Assembly: GCA_964517215.1 (NCBI GenBank)
Contig: CAZFBR010000081.1
Location: forward strand, 1 to 13,726
Direction: 5' to 3'
DNA length: 13,726 bases
From: CAZFBR01 sp035353495 [NCBI: uncultured bacterium]
Lineage (GTDB): Bacteria; DAOPZR01
A program made the translations under genes and the position numbers. The notes beneath the pieces were generated by a model. That model was not told the DNA's origin, did no database searches, and saw nothing but the letters and a program-made list of their open reading frames with translations. Positions within the stretch are counted from its first letter, which is position 1, and each line of letters starts with the position of its first letter. Positions 1 through 6,676 of the stretch are shown here, one piece after another.

Positions 1-116
1 TATTTTAGTACAATCATAACACATTAATAACACGACATCAAAATCAAAATTCGTACAGCCGTCTGTTAGGCATTTTTACGCGGGTGTGCCGTTCCCGGTG
101 CCGTTGCCGGCGGACG
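1..116. other. AT-rich intergenic stretch at window start
   Basis: The first ~55 bases are strikingly AT-rich compared with the GC-rich remainder. They contain short direct repeats: ATAACAC occurs twice within about 20 bases, and ATCAAA occurs twice in tandem. No reading frame with a ribosome-binding site is visible. The stretch probably belongs to an intergenic or promoter region whose other side lies outside the window. I see no convincing terminator: the T-run near 73-77 follows only a very weak stem. Confidence 0.4.
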
Positions 117-146
117 TTGACAGTGACGGGGGGATGACGGTACAAT
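117..146 (+). promoter_or_regulatory. Sigma-70-type promoter of the HD-GYP gene
   Basis: TTGACA (117-122, a perfect -35) is separated by 18 bp from TACAAT (141-146, 5 of 6 bases of the -10 consensus). Transcription would begin at about 152-154. That places the ATG at 145 upstream of the transcript and favours the ATG at 169, which has GGGGGAG just before it. No operator is visible. Confidence 0.6.
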
Positions 147-168
147 GACTTGTGCCATGGGGGAGCGA

Positions 169-1629
169 ATGGACCGGTCTGAACTGCGGGGAACGCCGAT
201 AACGGATCATCGGGCGCTGTTGCATATTGCGCGGGCGATCATGCAGGAGCGTGATCTTGGCCGGTTGCTGACCTTTATCATGGCTTCCGCCACCGAACTG
301 CTGGGGGCGGAACGCAGCACCCTGTTCCTGGTTGACGCCAACACGCAGGAGTTGTGGTCACGGGTGGCGCAGGGCGCGGAAATCAGGGAGATCCGGCTGC
401 CGATCGGGACGGGGATTGCCGGTTGTGTGGCGCGCACCCGCGAAATTATCAATATTCCCGACGCCTATGCCGATGCGCGCTTCAACCAGGCCACAGACCA
501 GAAGACCGGCTATCACACGCGTTCGATCCTGTGCCTCCCCATGTTCGACCGGGACAATGAGACGCTGGGTGTGCTGCAGGTGCTCAACAAGCAGGCGGGT
601 GTTTTCACGGGCGAAGATGAGGAACTGCTGACGGCGCTGTCGTCGCTGGCCAGTGTGGCGATCGAAAACGCCCAGCTGTATGAGGAATCCAAGCGCGTCT
701 TCAAATCGCTGGTGCAGACGCTGGCGGCGGCCATCGACGCGCGCGATCCGGCCACGGCCGGCCATTCCGAGCGGGTGACCTATTATGCCCGCCGCCTGGC
801 CCTGGCCCTGCGGCTGCCGGCCGAGCAGATCGAGCTGCTGGAATATGCCGCCAACCTGCATGATGTCGGCAAGATCGGGGTGCGCGATGCCGTGCTGCTG
901 AAAGAGGGACGGCTGACCGACGAGGAATTCGCCCAGATCCGTTCGCATGTCAAGCATACGCGCGAAATTCTGGCCAATATCTACCTGTCGAAGGATCTGC
1001 GTGAACTGCCGCAGATTGCAGCGACGCATCATGAGAAAATGGACGGGACCGGATATCCCGCGGGGTTGTGCGGCGACCGGATTCCGCTGCTGGCACGCAT
1101 GATCGCGATCGCTGACGTTTACGACGCGCTGGTGGCGCACGACCGGCCGTACAAGAAAGCCATGCCGGTCGAGCAGGCGCTGGCCATTATCGAGAAGGGC
1201 GCGGGAACGCATTTTGACGCGTCGCTGGTGCGGCTGTTTATCGATCAGCGGCTTTATGAGCTCGAACGCCGCCATTGTGTCCGTTTCTCCATAGCCATGA
1301 CCTTGTATTACCAGCTGATTGATGAAGCCGAAGCCCGCCGGCGAGAAACGGTAACCACGGAAAATATCAGCGCCACCGGCCTGATGTTCTACAGTTCCAC
1401 CGCGCTGCCGATCGGCGGGCACCTCAGTGTGCAGTTGTGTATGCCGGATGAGGAGTTCGCCGCGCTGGCCCAGATCCAGCGGGTGGTGCAGCATGCGGTC
1501 AGCGGCCGTTATGAAATCGGGATACGCCTGCTGAATGTTCCGGCGCACCTCACCCAGCGCCTGCAGACCATGCTGGAGCAGCAGGCCGGCGGCAGGGTTA
1601 TCGGCAATGCCGTGCCGGAGAAGGAGTGA
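169..1629 (+). CDS. GAF-HD-GYP-PilZ cyclic-di-GMP phosphodiesterase/receptor
   Basis: Predicted cytoplasmic signalling protein that hydrolyses cyclic-di-GMP. Residues are numbered from the ATG at 169 (486 aa). A GAF sensor domain spans about 12-170. An HD-GYP domain spans about 180-360 and has the metal-binding His231-Asp232 in LHDVGKIG, HHE at 287-289 and an intact GYP at 295-297, so it should be catalytically competent. A C-terminal PilZ domain spans about 366-475 and carries both parts of the c-di-GMP binding signature: RxxxR (R368, R372) and NxSxxG (N399, S401, G404). There is no signal peptide or membrane segment. In-frame ATGs at 145 and 157 also exist. I prefer 169 because of GGGGGAG at 159-165 and because the likely -10 box covers 145. 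The next gene begins at its stop codon, so the two are probably co-transcribed. The GAF ligand is unknown. Confidence 0.9.
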   Translation: MDRSELRGTPITDHRALLHIARAIMQERDLGRLLTFIMASATELLGAERSTLFLVDANTQELWSRVAQGAEIREIRLPIGTGIAGCVARTREIINIPDAYADARFNQATDQKTGYHTRSILCLPMFDRDNETLGVLQVLNKQAGVFTGEDEELLTALSSLASVAIENAQLYEESKRVFKSLVQTLAAAIDARDPATAGHSERVTYYARRLALALRLPAEQIELLEYAANLHDVGKIGVRDAVLLKEGRLTDEEFAQIRSHVKHTREILANIYLSKDLRELPQIAATHHEKMDGTGYPAGLCGDRIPLLARMIAIADVYDALVAHDRPYKKAMPVEQALAIIEKGAGTHFDASLVRLFIDQRLYELERRHCVRFSIAMTLYYQLIDEAEARRRETVTTENISATGLMFYSSTALPIGGHLSVQLCMPDEEFAALAQIQRVVQHAVSGRYEIGIRLLNVPAHLTQRLQTMLEQQAGGRVIGNAVPEKE

Positions 1630-1631
1630 CC

Positions 1632-3290
1632 ATGGGCACTATCATCGACGGAGACAGCCGCGACAAATTTGATGTTTCGCTCGAAGAACTGGAATCGATG
1701 CTGGGCGGCGGCCTCGCGGCGGACAAGCCGGATCCGGAACGCACCCTGGCGGCGGTTGATGCGGTTGATTGGGATCGCCTGCTGACCGAGGTCAATGCCG
1801 CCCCGGCAGCGGAAATGCCGTTGTCTGCTGCGGAGGAAGCACCGGCTGTGCCGGTGCAGGACCAGCCTGATCGTCGCGCCGCGGTGACGGCATCCATCCC
1901 GGGAGAAATGGCGGATACGGCGGGCATGCCGGGCATGGAGCCGGCAATGCCGGCGGTTGACGCGGTGGATGGACAGGAACCGGCAGGTGCAGCGGCGGCC
2001 GGAGAAGCCCTGCCGTTGGTTGAAACCCTGGACACGCCGCAGTTGCCGGCGGAAGATGAGCTGAATGCCCTGCTGGCCTCGCTGGGTGCTGATCCGGCTG
2101 AACCAGCGCCGGTGGCGGAAGAACCTGAGGCCGGACCGGCGCCAGTGCCAGCGACCGGGGAAACGACCGAAGCAGCGTTGCCGGTGGCGCCGGCAGCGAC
2201 GCCGGATTTGCCGGATGCAGTGCCGGAAGCGGCGCTGCCCCCGGCCTGGGGTGCGGCGGAGGCGATGCTTGATCTGCCGGCAGCATTGCCGGACGCGGTA
2301 TTGCCGTCAGTCGGGAGTGCCGCGGAAATGTCATCCGCTGAGCCGGCGGTGTTGCCGGAGTTGGGAATGCCGGCAGCTTCCGCGTTGGCGGCGGCGATGC
2401 CTGAGGCATTGTCGGTGACGGATGAATTGCCGGCTCGGGAAGAATCGGCGGCAATGGCGGCGGTGGATCCGGCTGAGGTAATGCCGCCGGCGCGGCTGGA
2501 GGAAATTCAACCGGCGGATGGTGCGGCGACGGAGGCCATGCTGGCAGCGGTACCGCCGCTGGAATGTGAGCCCCCGGCCCCGACGCTTGCCGTCGAAGAC
2601 CTGCCGGCGGATGAAGCGGAATGGCTGAAGCATGCGGTGATACCGCTGACTGCGGCAGTTGCTCCGGCCGCGCCGCCGGAACATCCGCTGGATGCTGCAG
2701 ACCGCCCGGCAGCGACCATGCAGGAACCGGGCGCCGGCTGGCATGAGGCGGGGCGTGGGAGCATGGTGGCGGCGCCGGTTGCGGCAGCCGGAATGCCGGG
2801 TGCTGCGGCCATGCCGGCGGCAACGAAACGGGAACTGGATGTCGCGGTGCCGGCGCAGCGCAACGGGCCGGCGCAACCGGTGCCGCCGGCGCCGGCACCG
2901 GTGACGCTGACACCGGAAAAGCAGGTGCTGGCCTGCCTGAAGGCCGGGATGTACCGCGAGGCGGTGACCTTGCTCAAGGGACTGATTGCCGGCGAACCGC
3001 AGCAGGTTGATCATTACTTCAACCTGTCGGTTGCCTGCTGGCGGTTGCGCGACCTGCCGGGCGCACAGGCGGCATTGGAACGCTGTCTGGAACTCGACGG
3101 CAATTATTATCGTGCCTTGTGCAATCTTGCCGGACTGCTGTTCGAGCAGGGCGATCTCGCCGGAGCGCAGGCGTATCTGGAACGCGCGGTGGCGATCAAT
3201 CCGCTCGACGGGCACAGCCAGTACAATCTGAAACTGGTCATGCGCAAGCGCAGTGGCAACAAGCGCGAAAAGAAACCGGTCCGGCATTAA
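1632..3290 (+). CDS. TPR protein with very long Ala/Pro/Glu-rich linker
   Basis: A 552-aa protein read from the ATG at 1632, with AAGGAG at 1621-1626 and 5-nt spacing. A GTG at 1626 overlaps the previous stop but has no better ribosome site. Three parts are visible. The N-terminal ~50 residues contain an acidic, helix-prone patch (SLEELESMLGGG). About 370 residues (roughly 55-425) are low complexity: Ala, Pro, Glu and Met with recurring MPA/LPA/PEA units and hardly any Lys. Three TPR-like helix pairs lie at about 430-530, with consensus-like YFNLSVACWRL and ALCNLAGLLFEQGDLAGA segments, followed by a basic tail (534-552). There is no signal peptide or membrane helix, so it is probably cytosolic. 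Layout and acidity recall the cytoplasmic half of FimV-type scaffolds, but no sequence homology is claimed. Direct linkage to the c-di-GMP gene suggests a protein-interaction role in the same pathway (inference). Confidence 0.8.
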   Translation: MGTIIDGDSRDKFDVSLEELESMLGGGLAADKPDPERTLAAVDAVDWDRLLTEVNAAPAAEMPLSAAEEAPAVPVQDQPDRRAAVTASIPGEMADTAGMPGMEPAMPAVDAVDGQEPAGAAAAGEALPLVETLDTPQLPAEDELNALLASLGADPAEPAPVAEEPEAGPAPVPATGETTEAALPVAPAATPDLPDAVPEAALPPAWGAAEAMLDLPAALPDAVLPSVGSAAEMSSAEPAVLPELGMPAASALAAAMPEALSVTDELPAREESAAMAAVDPAEVMPPARLEEIQPADGAATEAMLAAVPPLECEPPAPTLAVEDLPADEAEWLKHAVIPLTAAVAPAAPPEHPLDAADRPAATMQEPGAGWHEAGRGSMVAAPVAAAGMPGAAAMPAATKRELDVAVPAQRNGPAQPVPPAPAPVTLTPEKQVLACLKAGMYREAVTLLKGLIAGEPQQVDHYFNLSVACWRLRDLPGAQAALERCLELDGNYYRALCNLAGLLFEQGDLAGAQAYLERAVAINPLDGHSQYNLKLVMRKRSGNKREKKPVRH

Positions 3291-4302
3291 GCGGCTGCCC
3301 GCCGCGCGGCTAACGGCGTTTCGCCGGCGGGTGCTGACCCACTATCGCCGGCAGGCGCGCGATTTGCCGTGGCGCGCCACGACCGACCCGTACCGTATCC
3401 TCGTTTCTGAAATCATGCTGCAGCAGACGCAGGTGCCGCGGGTGCGGGAAAAGTATGCGTTGTTCCTGACGGCATTTCCCACGCTGGCGGCGCTGGCGCG
3501 TGCCCCGCTCGCCCGGGTGCTGCAGAGCTGGCAGGGGCTTGGGTACAATCGCCGGGCGCTGCTGCTGCACCGGCTGGCGCAGCAGGTGACGGCCGCTGAC
3601 GGCGTCCTGCCGGCGACGCCGGAAAAGCTGATGGCCCTGCCGGGCATCGGTCCGGCGACGGCGGCGGCAATCTGCGCCTATGCCTATAATCGCCCCGTGG
3701 TCTATATCGAGACGAACATCCGGGCGGTGTTTATCCATGAATTCTTTGGCGGCCGGTCGGGAATCAGCGATGCGCAGTTGCTGCCGCTGGTGGCGCAAGG
3801 CCTCGACCGGCGCAATCCCCGGCGATGGTACAATGCGCTGATGGATTACGGGACGCAGCTCAAGGCGCGACACGGCAACCCGGCACGGCGCAGTGCGCAT
3901 CATGTGCGGCAAACGCGGTTTGCCGGGTCAGACCGCCAGGTGCGGGGCGGCATCCTGCGTCATCTGCTGGCGGACGGGCCGCAGCCGGCGGCCCGGCTGG
4001 CGGCGGCGCTGGCGGAACCGCCGGCGCGGGTGCGCCGCCTGCTGGCAACGCTGGTGCGCGAGGGAATGCTGACGCGGTGCGGCAGCGCCTATGCGGTGGC
4101 GGAGACCGTCGCCGCGCCGGCGGCGCGCCCGGCGGGCGCTACTGGTGCTGGCAGGAGAAGTGCTGGTTGGTGTAGAGTGCGAGCAGCTTTTCCGCCTCGC
4201 CCTTGCAGTTGCCGCAGACCGTGCCGAGCTTGGTGCGTTCCTGCAGCTCCAGCCAGGTGCGCGCGCCGTCGAGCACGGCATGTTCAATCTCCGCGTCGGT
4301 GA
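3253..4302 (+). CDS. MutY-like HhH-GPD DNA glycosylase without Fe-S cluster
   Basis: Helix-hairpin-helix GPD-superfamily DNA glycosylase related to MutY (base-excision repair). Numbered from the GTG at 3253, the LPWR motif is at 38-41 and SEIMLQQTQV includes the catalytic-type Glu53. The hairpin LPGIGPATAAAI lies near 128-140. The position of MutY's catalytic Asp is Glu153 (IETNIR). MutY's four Fe-S cysteines are absent. In their place is the GNPARRS...SDRQVRG segment, typical as I recall of a cluster-free clade often misannotated as 'HesB'. A winged-helix-like region follows, ending near residue 284. Beyond ~296 the frame is simply antisense nifU and is low-complexity Arg/Ala, so the natural C-terminus is doubtful. 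The start overlaps the TPR gene by 38 nt and lacks a clear ribosome site, suggesting coupling. Substrate specificity cannot be read from the sequence. Confidence 0.78.
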   Translation: MATSAKRNRSGIKRLPAARLTAFRRRVLTHYRRQARDLPWRATTDPYRILVSEIMLQQTQVPRVREKYALFLTAFPTLAALARAPLARVLQSWQGLGYNRRALLLHRLAQQVTAADGVLPATPEKLMALPGIGPATAAAICAYAYNRPVVYIETNIRAVFIHEFFGGRSGISDAQLLPLVAQGLDRRNPRRWYNALMDYGTQLKARHGNPARRSAHHVRQTRFAGSDRQVRGGILRHLLADGPQPAARLAAALAEPPARVRRLLATLVREGMLTRCGSAYAVAETVAAPAARPAGATGAGRRSAGWCRVRAAFPPRPCSCRRPCRAWCVPAAPARCARRRARHVQSPRR

Positions 4303-4750
4303 CATTCATGCACTGGCAGATGACGCGGGCCGCTTCCTGCTTCACCTTGTCCGGCTGGCCGTGGGTGGCATAGTAGTTGTCGATCGCTGCACGCAGAGCC
4401 TTGTCGCCCAGCACGGAACAGTGGATTTTATGCTCGGGCAGGCCGCCCAGCTTCGCGGTGATGTCCGCAGGGCGGACCTGATAGGCCGCGTCGAGCGGCA
4501 TCCCCTTGACCATCTCCGAGAGCATGGAGGTGCTGGCGATGGCGCTGGCGCAGCCGTAGGTCTTCCAGCGGCAGTCGGTGATTTTCCCGTCCGCGACCTT
4601 GATCACCACCAGCATCTGGTCGCCGCACTTGATGTTGCCCACCTCGCCGCGCCCGTCAGGCGCGAAGGTCGCCTCGTCGTCGAGAATGTTGCGCGGGTTC
4701 ATGAAGTGGTCCTTGACGTTTTGCGTGTAGACCCAGGCGGTGTCGGTCAT
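4139..4750 (-). CDS. nifU: NifU-type Fe-S scaffold protein (IscU domain + BFD [2Fe-2S] domain)
   Basis: Scaffold on which Fe-S clusters are assembled using sulfur delivered by NifS. It has 203 aa. The IscU-like domain (about 8-130) begins with the NifU-typical FMNPRNIL and holds the three cluster-ligand cysteines Cys42 (KCGD), Cys67 (TYGCAS) and Cys111 (KIHCSV). A BFD-like [2Fe-2S] domain follows with Cys145-x-Cys147 and Cys179-x2-Cys182. The C-terminal Nfu domain of classical nitrogen-fixation NifU is missing, which matches the shorter two-domain NifU found in many anaerobes. The start ATG is 1 bp beyond the nifS stop, with GGGAG 8 nt upstream. The two genes are therefore one operon with nifS first. 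The last 164 bp are overlapped on the other strand by the glycosylase frame. No nitrogenase genes are present, so a general Fe-S role is likely. Confidence 0.93.
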   Translation of the reverse strand: MTDTAWVYTQNVKDHFMNPRNILDDEATFAPDGRGEVGNIKCGDQMLVVIKVADGKITDCRWKTYGCASAIASTSMLSEMVKGMPLDAAYQVRPADITAKLGGLPEHKIHCSVLGDKALRAAIDNYYATHGQPDKVKQEAARVICQCMNVTDAEIEHAVLDGARTWLELQERTKLGTVCGNCKGEAEKLLALYTNQHFSCQHQ

Positions 4751-4751
4751 G

Positions 4752-5933
4752 TCAGTTGCTCCCGTGGTAGGCGGTGGACATCCGGCGCAGGCGGCTGATG
4801 ACCTGCGGCAGGACCTCCAGCACGTAGTCGATATCGGCGTCGGTGGTATCGCGGCCCATGCTCAGCCGCAGCGAGCCGTGGGCGCATTCGATGGGGATGC
4901 CGGTGGCGAGCAGGACATGCGACGGGTCGAGTGAACCCGAGGCGCAGGCTGAACCGGTCGAGGCGGCGATGCCGGCAAGGTCAAGATAGAGCAGGATCGC
5001 CTCCCCTTCGGCCCCGAGGAAGGAGACGTTGAGCGTGTTGGCCAGCGCTTCCGTCGGATGGCCGTTGAAACGCGTATCGGGGATGCGCGCGGCAAGGCCG
5101 TCGCGCAGCCGCTGCTTGAATGCCAGCAGGCGCGTGTGTTCAGCGGTCATTTCGCGTTCGCGCTGCGCGACCGCCGCGCCGAGGCCGATGATGCCGAGGG
5201 TGTTCTCCGTGCCGGCGCGCCGGCCGGCCTCCTGATGGCCGCCGCGGATCAGCGGGCAGAAGGGAATCCCCTTGCGGCTGTAGAGCGCGCCGACCCCCTT
5301 GGGCCCGTAGATCTTGTGCGCGGACAGGGTGAGAAAATCGACGCCGAGGGCCCTGACATCGAGCGGGATCTTGCCGAACGCCTGCACTGCGTCGGTGTGG
5401 AACAGCGAGCCGTGCGCATGCGCCAGCTTGGCGGCGGCGGCAATGTCCTGGATGGTGCCGATCTCGTTGTTGGCCGCCATGACCGAAACGATACCCTTGC
5501 GGGTTTTCAGCAGTGCGGCCAGCCGGTCGAGGTCGGCGCGGCCGTGCCCGTCCACCGGCAGGATTTCCACGTTGGCCCCGCGGTCGCGCAGGCAGGTGGT
5601 GGTTTCGAGGACGGCGGGATGCTCGATGGCGGTCGTGATGATGTCGGAGCCGCCGTGCCGGGCGCACAGCTTGGTGCCGCAGGAGACGAGGGACAGGACG
5701 GTGTTGTTGGCTTCCGACCCGCTGCCGACGAAGATGATTTCCTCGGGCGCGGCGTTGAGGAAGCGGGCGACGGTGGCGCGGCTTTCTTCAACCCTGGCTC
5801 GTGCCGCCCGCCCGAAACTGTGCATGCTCGACGGATTGCCGAACAGGGCAAAGGCCTCAGTCAGTGCCTGCTGCACCGCGGGATGCAGCGGGGTGGTGGC
5901 ATTATGATCCAGATAGACAGTGCGTTCCTGCAT
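4752..5933 (-). CDS. nifS: Cysteine desulfurase, NifS family
   Basis: PLP-dependent enzyme that converts cysteine to alanine and passes the sulfur to the NifU scaffold. At 393 aa it has the normal family length. Visible landmarks are the N-terminal YLDHNATTPLHP, the cofactor-binding SGSEANN (71-77), His105 in IEHPAVL, Asp181 and Gln184 in HTDAVQ, the Schiff-base Lys207 in SAHK, and the catalytic Cys330 in GSACASG. The short active-site loop and nifU partner fit the NifS/IscS (group I) type. The start is secure: a perfect AGGAGG (5940-5945 on the plus strand) lies 6 nt before the ATG, and a sigma-70-type promoter lies just upstream. It is the first gene of the nifS-nifU operon and is divergent from the cNMP-binding gene. 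No IscR-type regulator gene is adjacent. Confidence 0.96.
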   Translation of the reverse strand: MQERTVYLDHNATTPLHPAVQQALTEAFALFGNPSSMHSFGRAARARVEESRATVARFLNAAPEEIIFVGSGSEANNTVLSLVSCGTKLCARHGGSDIITTAIEHPAVLETTTCLRDRGANVEILPVDGHGRADLDRLAALLKTRKGIVSVMAANNEIGTIQDIAAAAKLAHAHGSLFHTDAVQAFGKIPLDVRALGVDFLTLSAHKIYGPKGVGALYSRKGIPFCPLIRGGHQEAGRRAGTENTLGIIGLGAAVAQREREMTAEHTRLLAFKQRLRDGLAARIPDTRFNGHPTEALANTLNVSFLGAEGEAILLYLDLAGIAASTGSACASGSLDPSHVLLATGIPIECAHGSLRLSMGRDTTDADIDYVLEVLPQVISRLRRMSTAYHGSN

Positions 5934-5957
5934 GTGCGTCCTCCTGATGATAACGCC

Positions 5958-5987
5958 ATTCTACTCCGCGAGCCCGCGTGCCGTCAA
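5958..5987 (-). promoter_or_regulatory. Promoter of nifS-nifU
   Basis: On the minus strand, TTGACG (5982-5987) and TAGAAT (5958-5963) each match 5 of 6 consensus bases, with 18-bp spacing. The predicted transcript start is near 5951, leaving a leader of about 18 nt that contains the AGGAGG ribosome site. Confidence 0.55.
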
Positions 5988-5995
5988 CTGCGGGA

Positions 5996-6024
5996 ATGAC
6001 GCCGAATCATGGATATGCTATAGG
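5996..6024 (+). promoter_or_regulatory. Probable promoter of the cNMP-binding gene
   Basis: ATGACG (5996-6001) and TATAGG (6019-6024) are spaced by 17 bp. Each matches 4 of 6 bases, and TGC directly before TATAGG gives an extended -10 element. It lies back-to-back with the nifS promoter with only 8 bp between the -35 boxes, so one regulator could act on both. The match is weaker than at the other promoters here. Confidence 0.35.
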
Positions 6025-6047
6025 TACTGCATATTATGGAGGGGACG

Positions 6048-6503
6048 ATGGTACAGGCGGCTGAATTGCGGCAGGTCAAGCAGTTTGCGGCGTTTACTGA
6101 CGAAGAACTGACAGCGCTGGCCGATCTGGTCCGTGAGCGAAGCTTTCTCGCGGAAGAACTGATCATCAGCGAGGGTGAGTTGGGCAACGACCTGTTTGTG
6201 CTGCTCAAGGGCCAGGTTGCGGTTACCCGGATCATGGCCCGCGGCGAGCAGATGCAGGTTGGCATGGTGAACGAAGGGGAAATATTCGGTGAGATGTCCT
6301 TTCTGGATCGCAAGCCGCGGACGGCATCGGTCAAGACGCTCAAACCCTGCCGGACGCTGGTGATCAGTCGCGACAAGTTTGAACAGCTGTACCAATCCAA
6401 TCTGCTGATGTACGCCCGTTTCCTCCGGCTGATTGCGGACACCATCACTGAGCGCCTGCGCAAGCTGGGCAACCAGTTGAACAAGCGGGTGCTTTGGGCA
6501 TAA
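6048..6503 (+). CDS. Stand-alone cyclic-nucleotide-binding domain protein
   Basis: A 151-aa protein consisting almost entirely of a CRP-type cNMP-binding beta-roll (about 10-118). It has the GNDLFVLLKGQVAV strand pair and a phosphate-binding cassette GEMSFLDRKPRTASV (81-95) that keeps the Glu82 and Arg91 expected to bind ribose and phosphate. The final ~30 residues correspond to the dimerisation helix (LLMYARFLRLIADTITERL). The protein ends where a CRP/FNR regulator would begin its helix-turn-helix, so it has no DNA-binding domain. The start at 6048 is chosen over 6036 because GGAGG (6038-6042) lies 5 nt before it. There is no membrane segment or fused effector. It could sense cAMP or another nucleotide and act through a partner protein (inference). 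Confidence 0.85.
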   Translation: MVQAAELRQVKQFAAFTDEELTALADLVRERSFLAEELIISEGELGNDLFVLLKGQVAVTRIMARGEQMQVGMVNEGEIFGEMSFLDRKPRTASVKTLKPCRTLVISRDKFEQLYQSNLLMYARFLRLIADTITERLRKLGNQLNKRVLWA

Positions 6504-6606
6504 GCCGTTCCGACGAAACCAGGGCATTTGACAGGAAAGAAACATAATCGCTTATTTACAGGAACTTGTAACTTGTTTGTGTGCAAAATAATACAGCGGC
6601 ACGCTC
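6504..6606. other. AT-rich gap between cNMP gene and flagellin promoter
   Basis: This gap is AT-richer than its surroundings and contains a second TTGACA (6528-6533) without a good -10 at normal spacing. TTGTAA (6566-6571) and TAATAC (6589-6594) are 17 bp apart but match the consensus poorly. No hairpin terminator for the preceding gene is visible, and no sigma-28-type flagellar promoter (TAAA...GCCGATAA) is seen. Confidence 0.3.
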
Positions 6607-6635
6607 TTGACATTTTTTGTGTTCTGCGGTATACT
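6607..6635 (+). promoter_or_regulatory. Near-consensus sigma-70 promoter of flagellin
   Basis: TTGACA (6607-6612, perfect) and TATACT (6630-6635, 5 of 6) are separated by exactly 17 bp. Transcription should start near 6642, giving a leader of about 35 nt before the ATG at 6677. This is the strongest promoter match in the window, fitting a highly expressed structural protein. Confidence 0.7.
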
Positions 6636-6676
6636 GTTGGCACAGGAAAGCGGCAAACCACGGAAGGGGGATGGCC

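Noticed and set aside
358-1548. 396-codon open frame on the minus strand opposite the HD-GYP gene
   Set aside because: It is the antisense of a well-recognised gene; the Arg/Gln/His-rich translation has no family features and is a by-product of high GC.
1792-3287. Two long minus-strand frames (1792-2913 and 2331-3287) opposite the TPR gene
   Set aside because: The Pro/Ala- and Arg/His-rich translations mirror the GC-rich linker; the plus-strand frame has a ribosome site, TPR motifs and operon context.
4091-4798. 235-codon plus-strand frame across nifU
   Set aside because: It is antisense to nifU with all its cluster cysteines; no supporting motif.
5058-5999. 313-codon plus-strand frame opposite nifS
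   Set aside because: It is antisense to a gene with complete catalytic motifs, with no ribosome site or recognisable domain.
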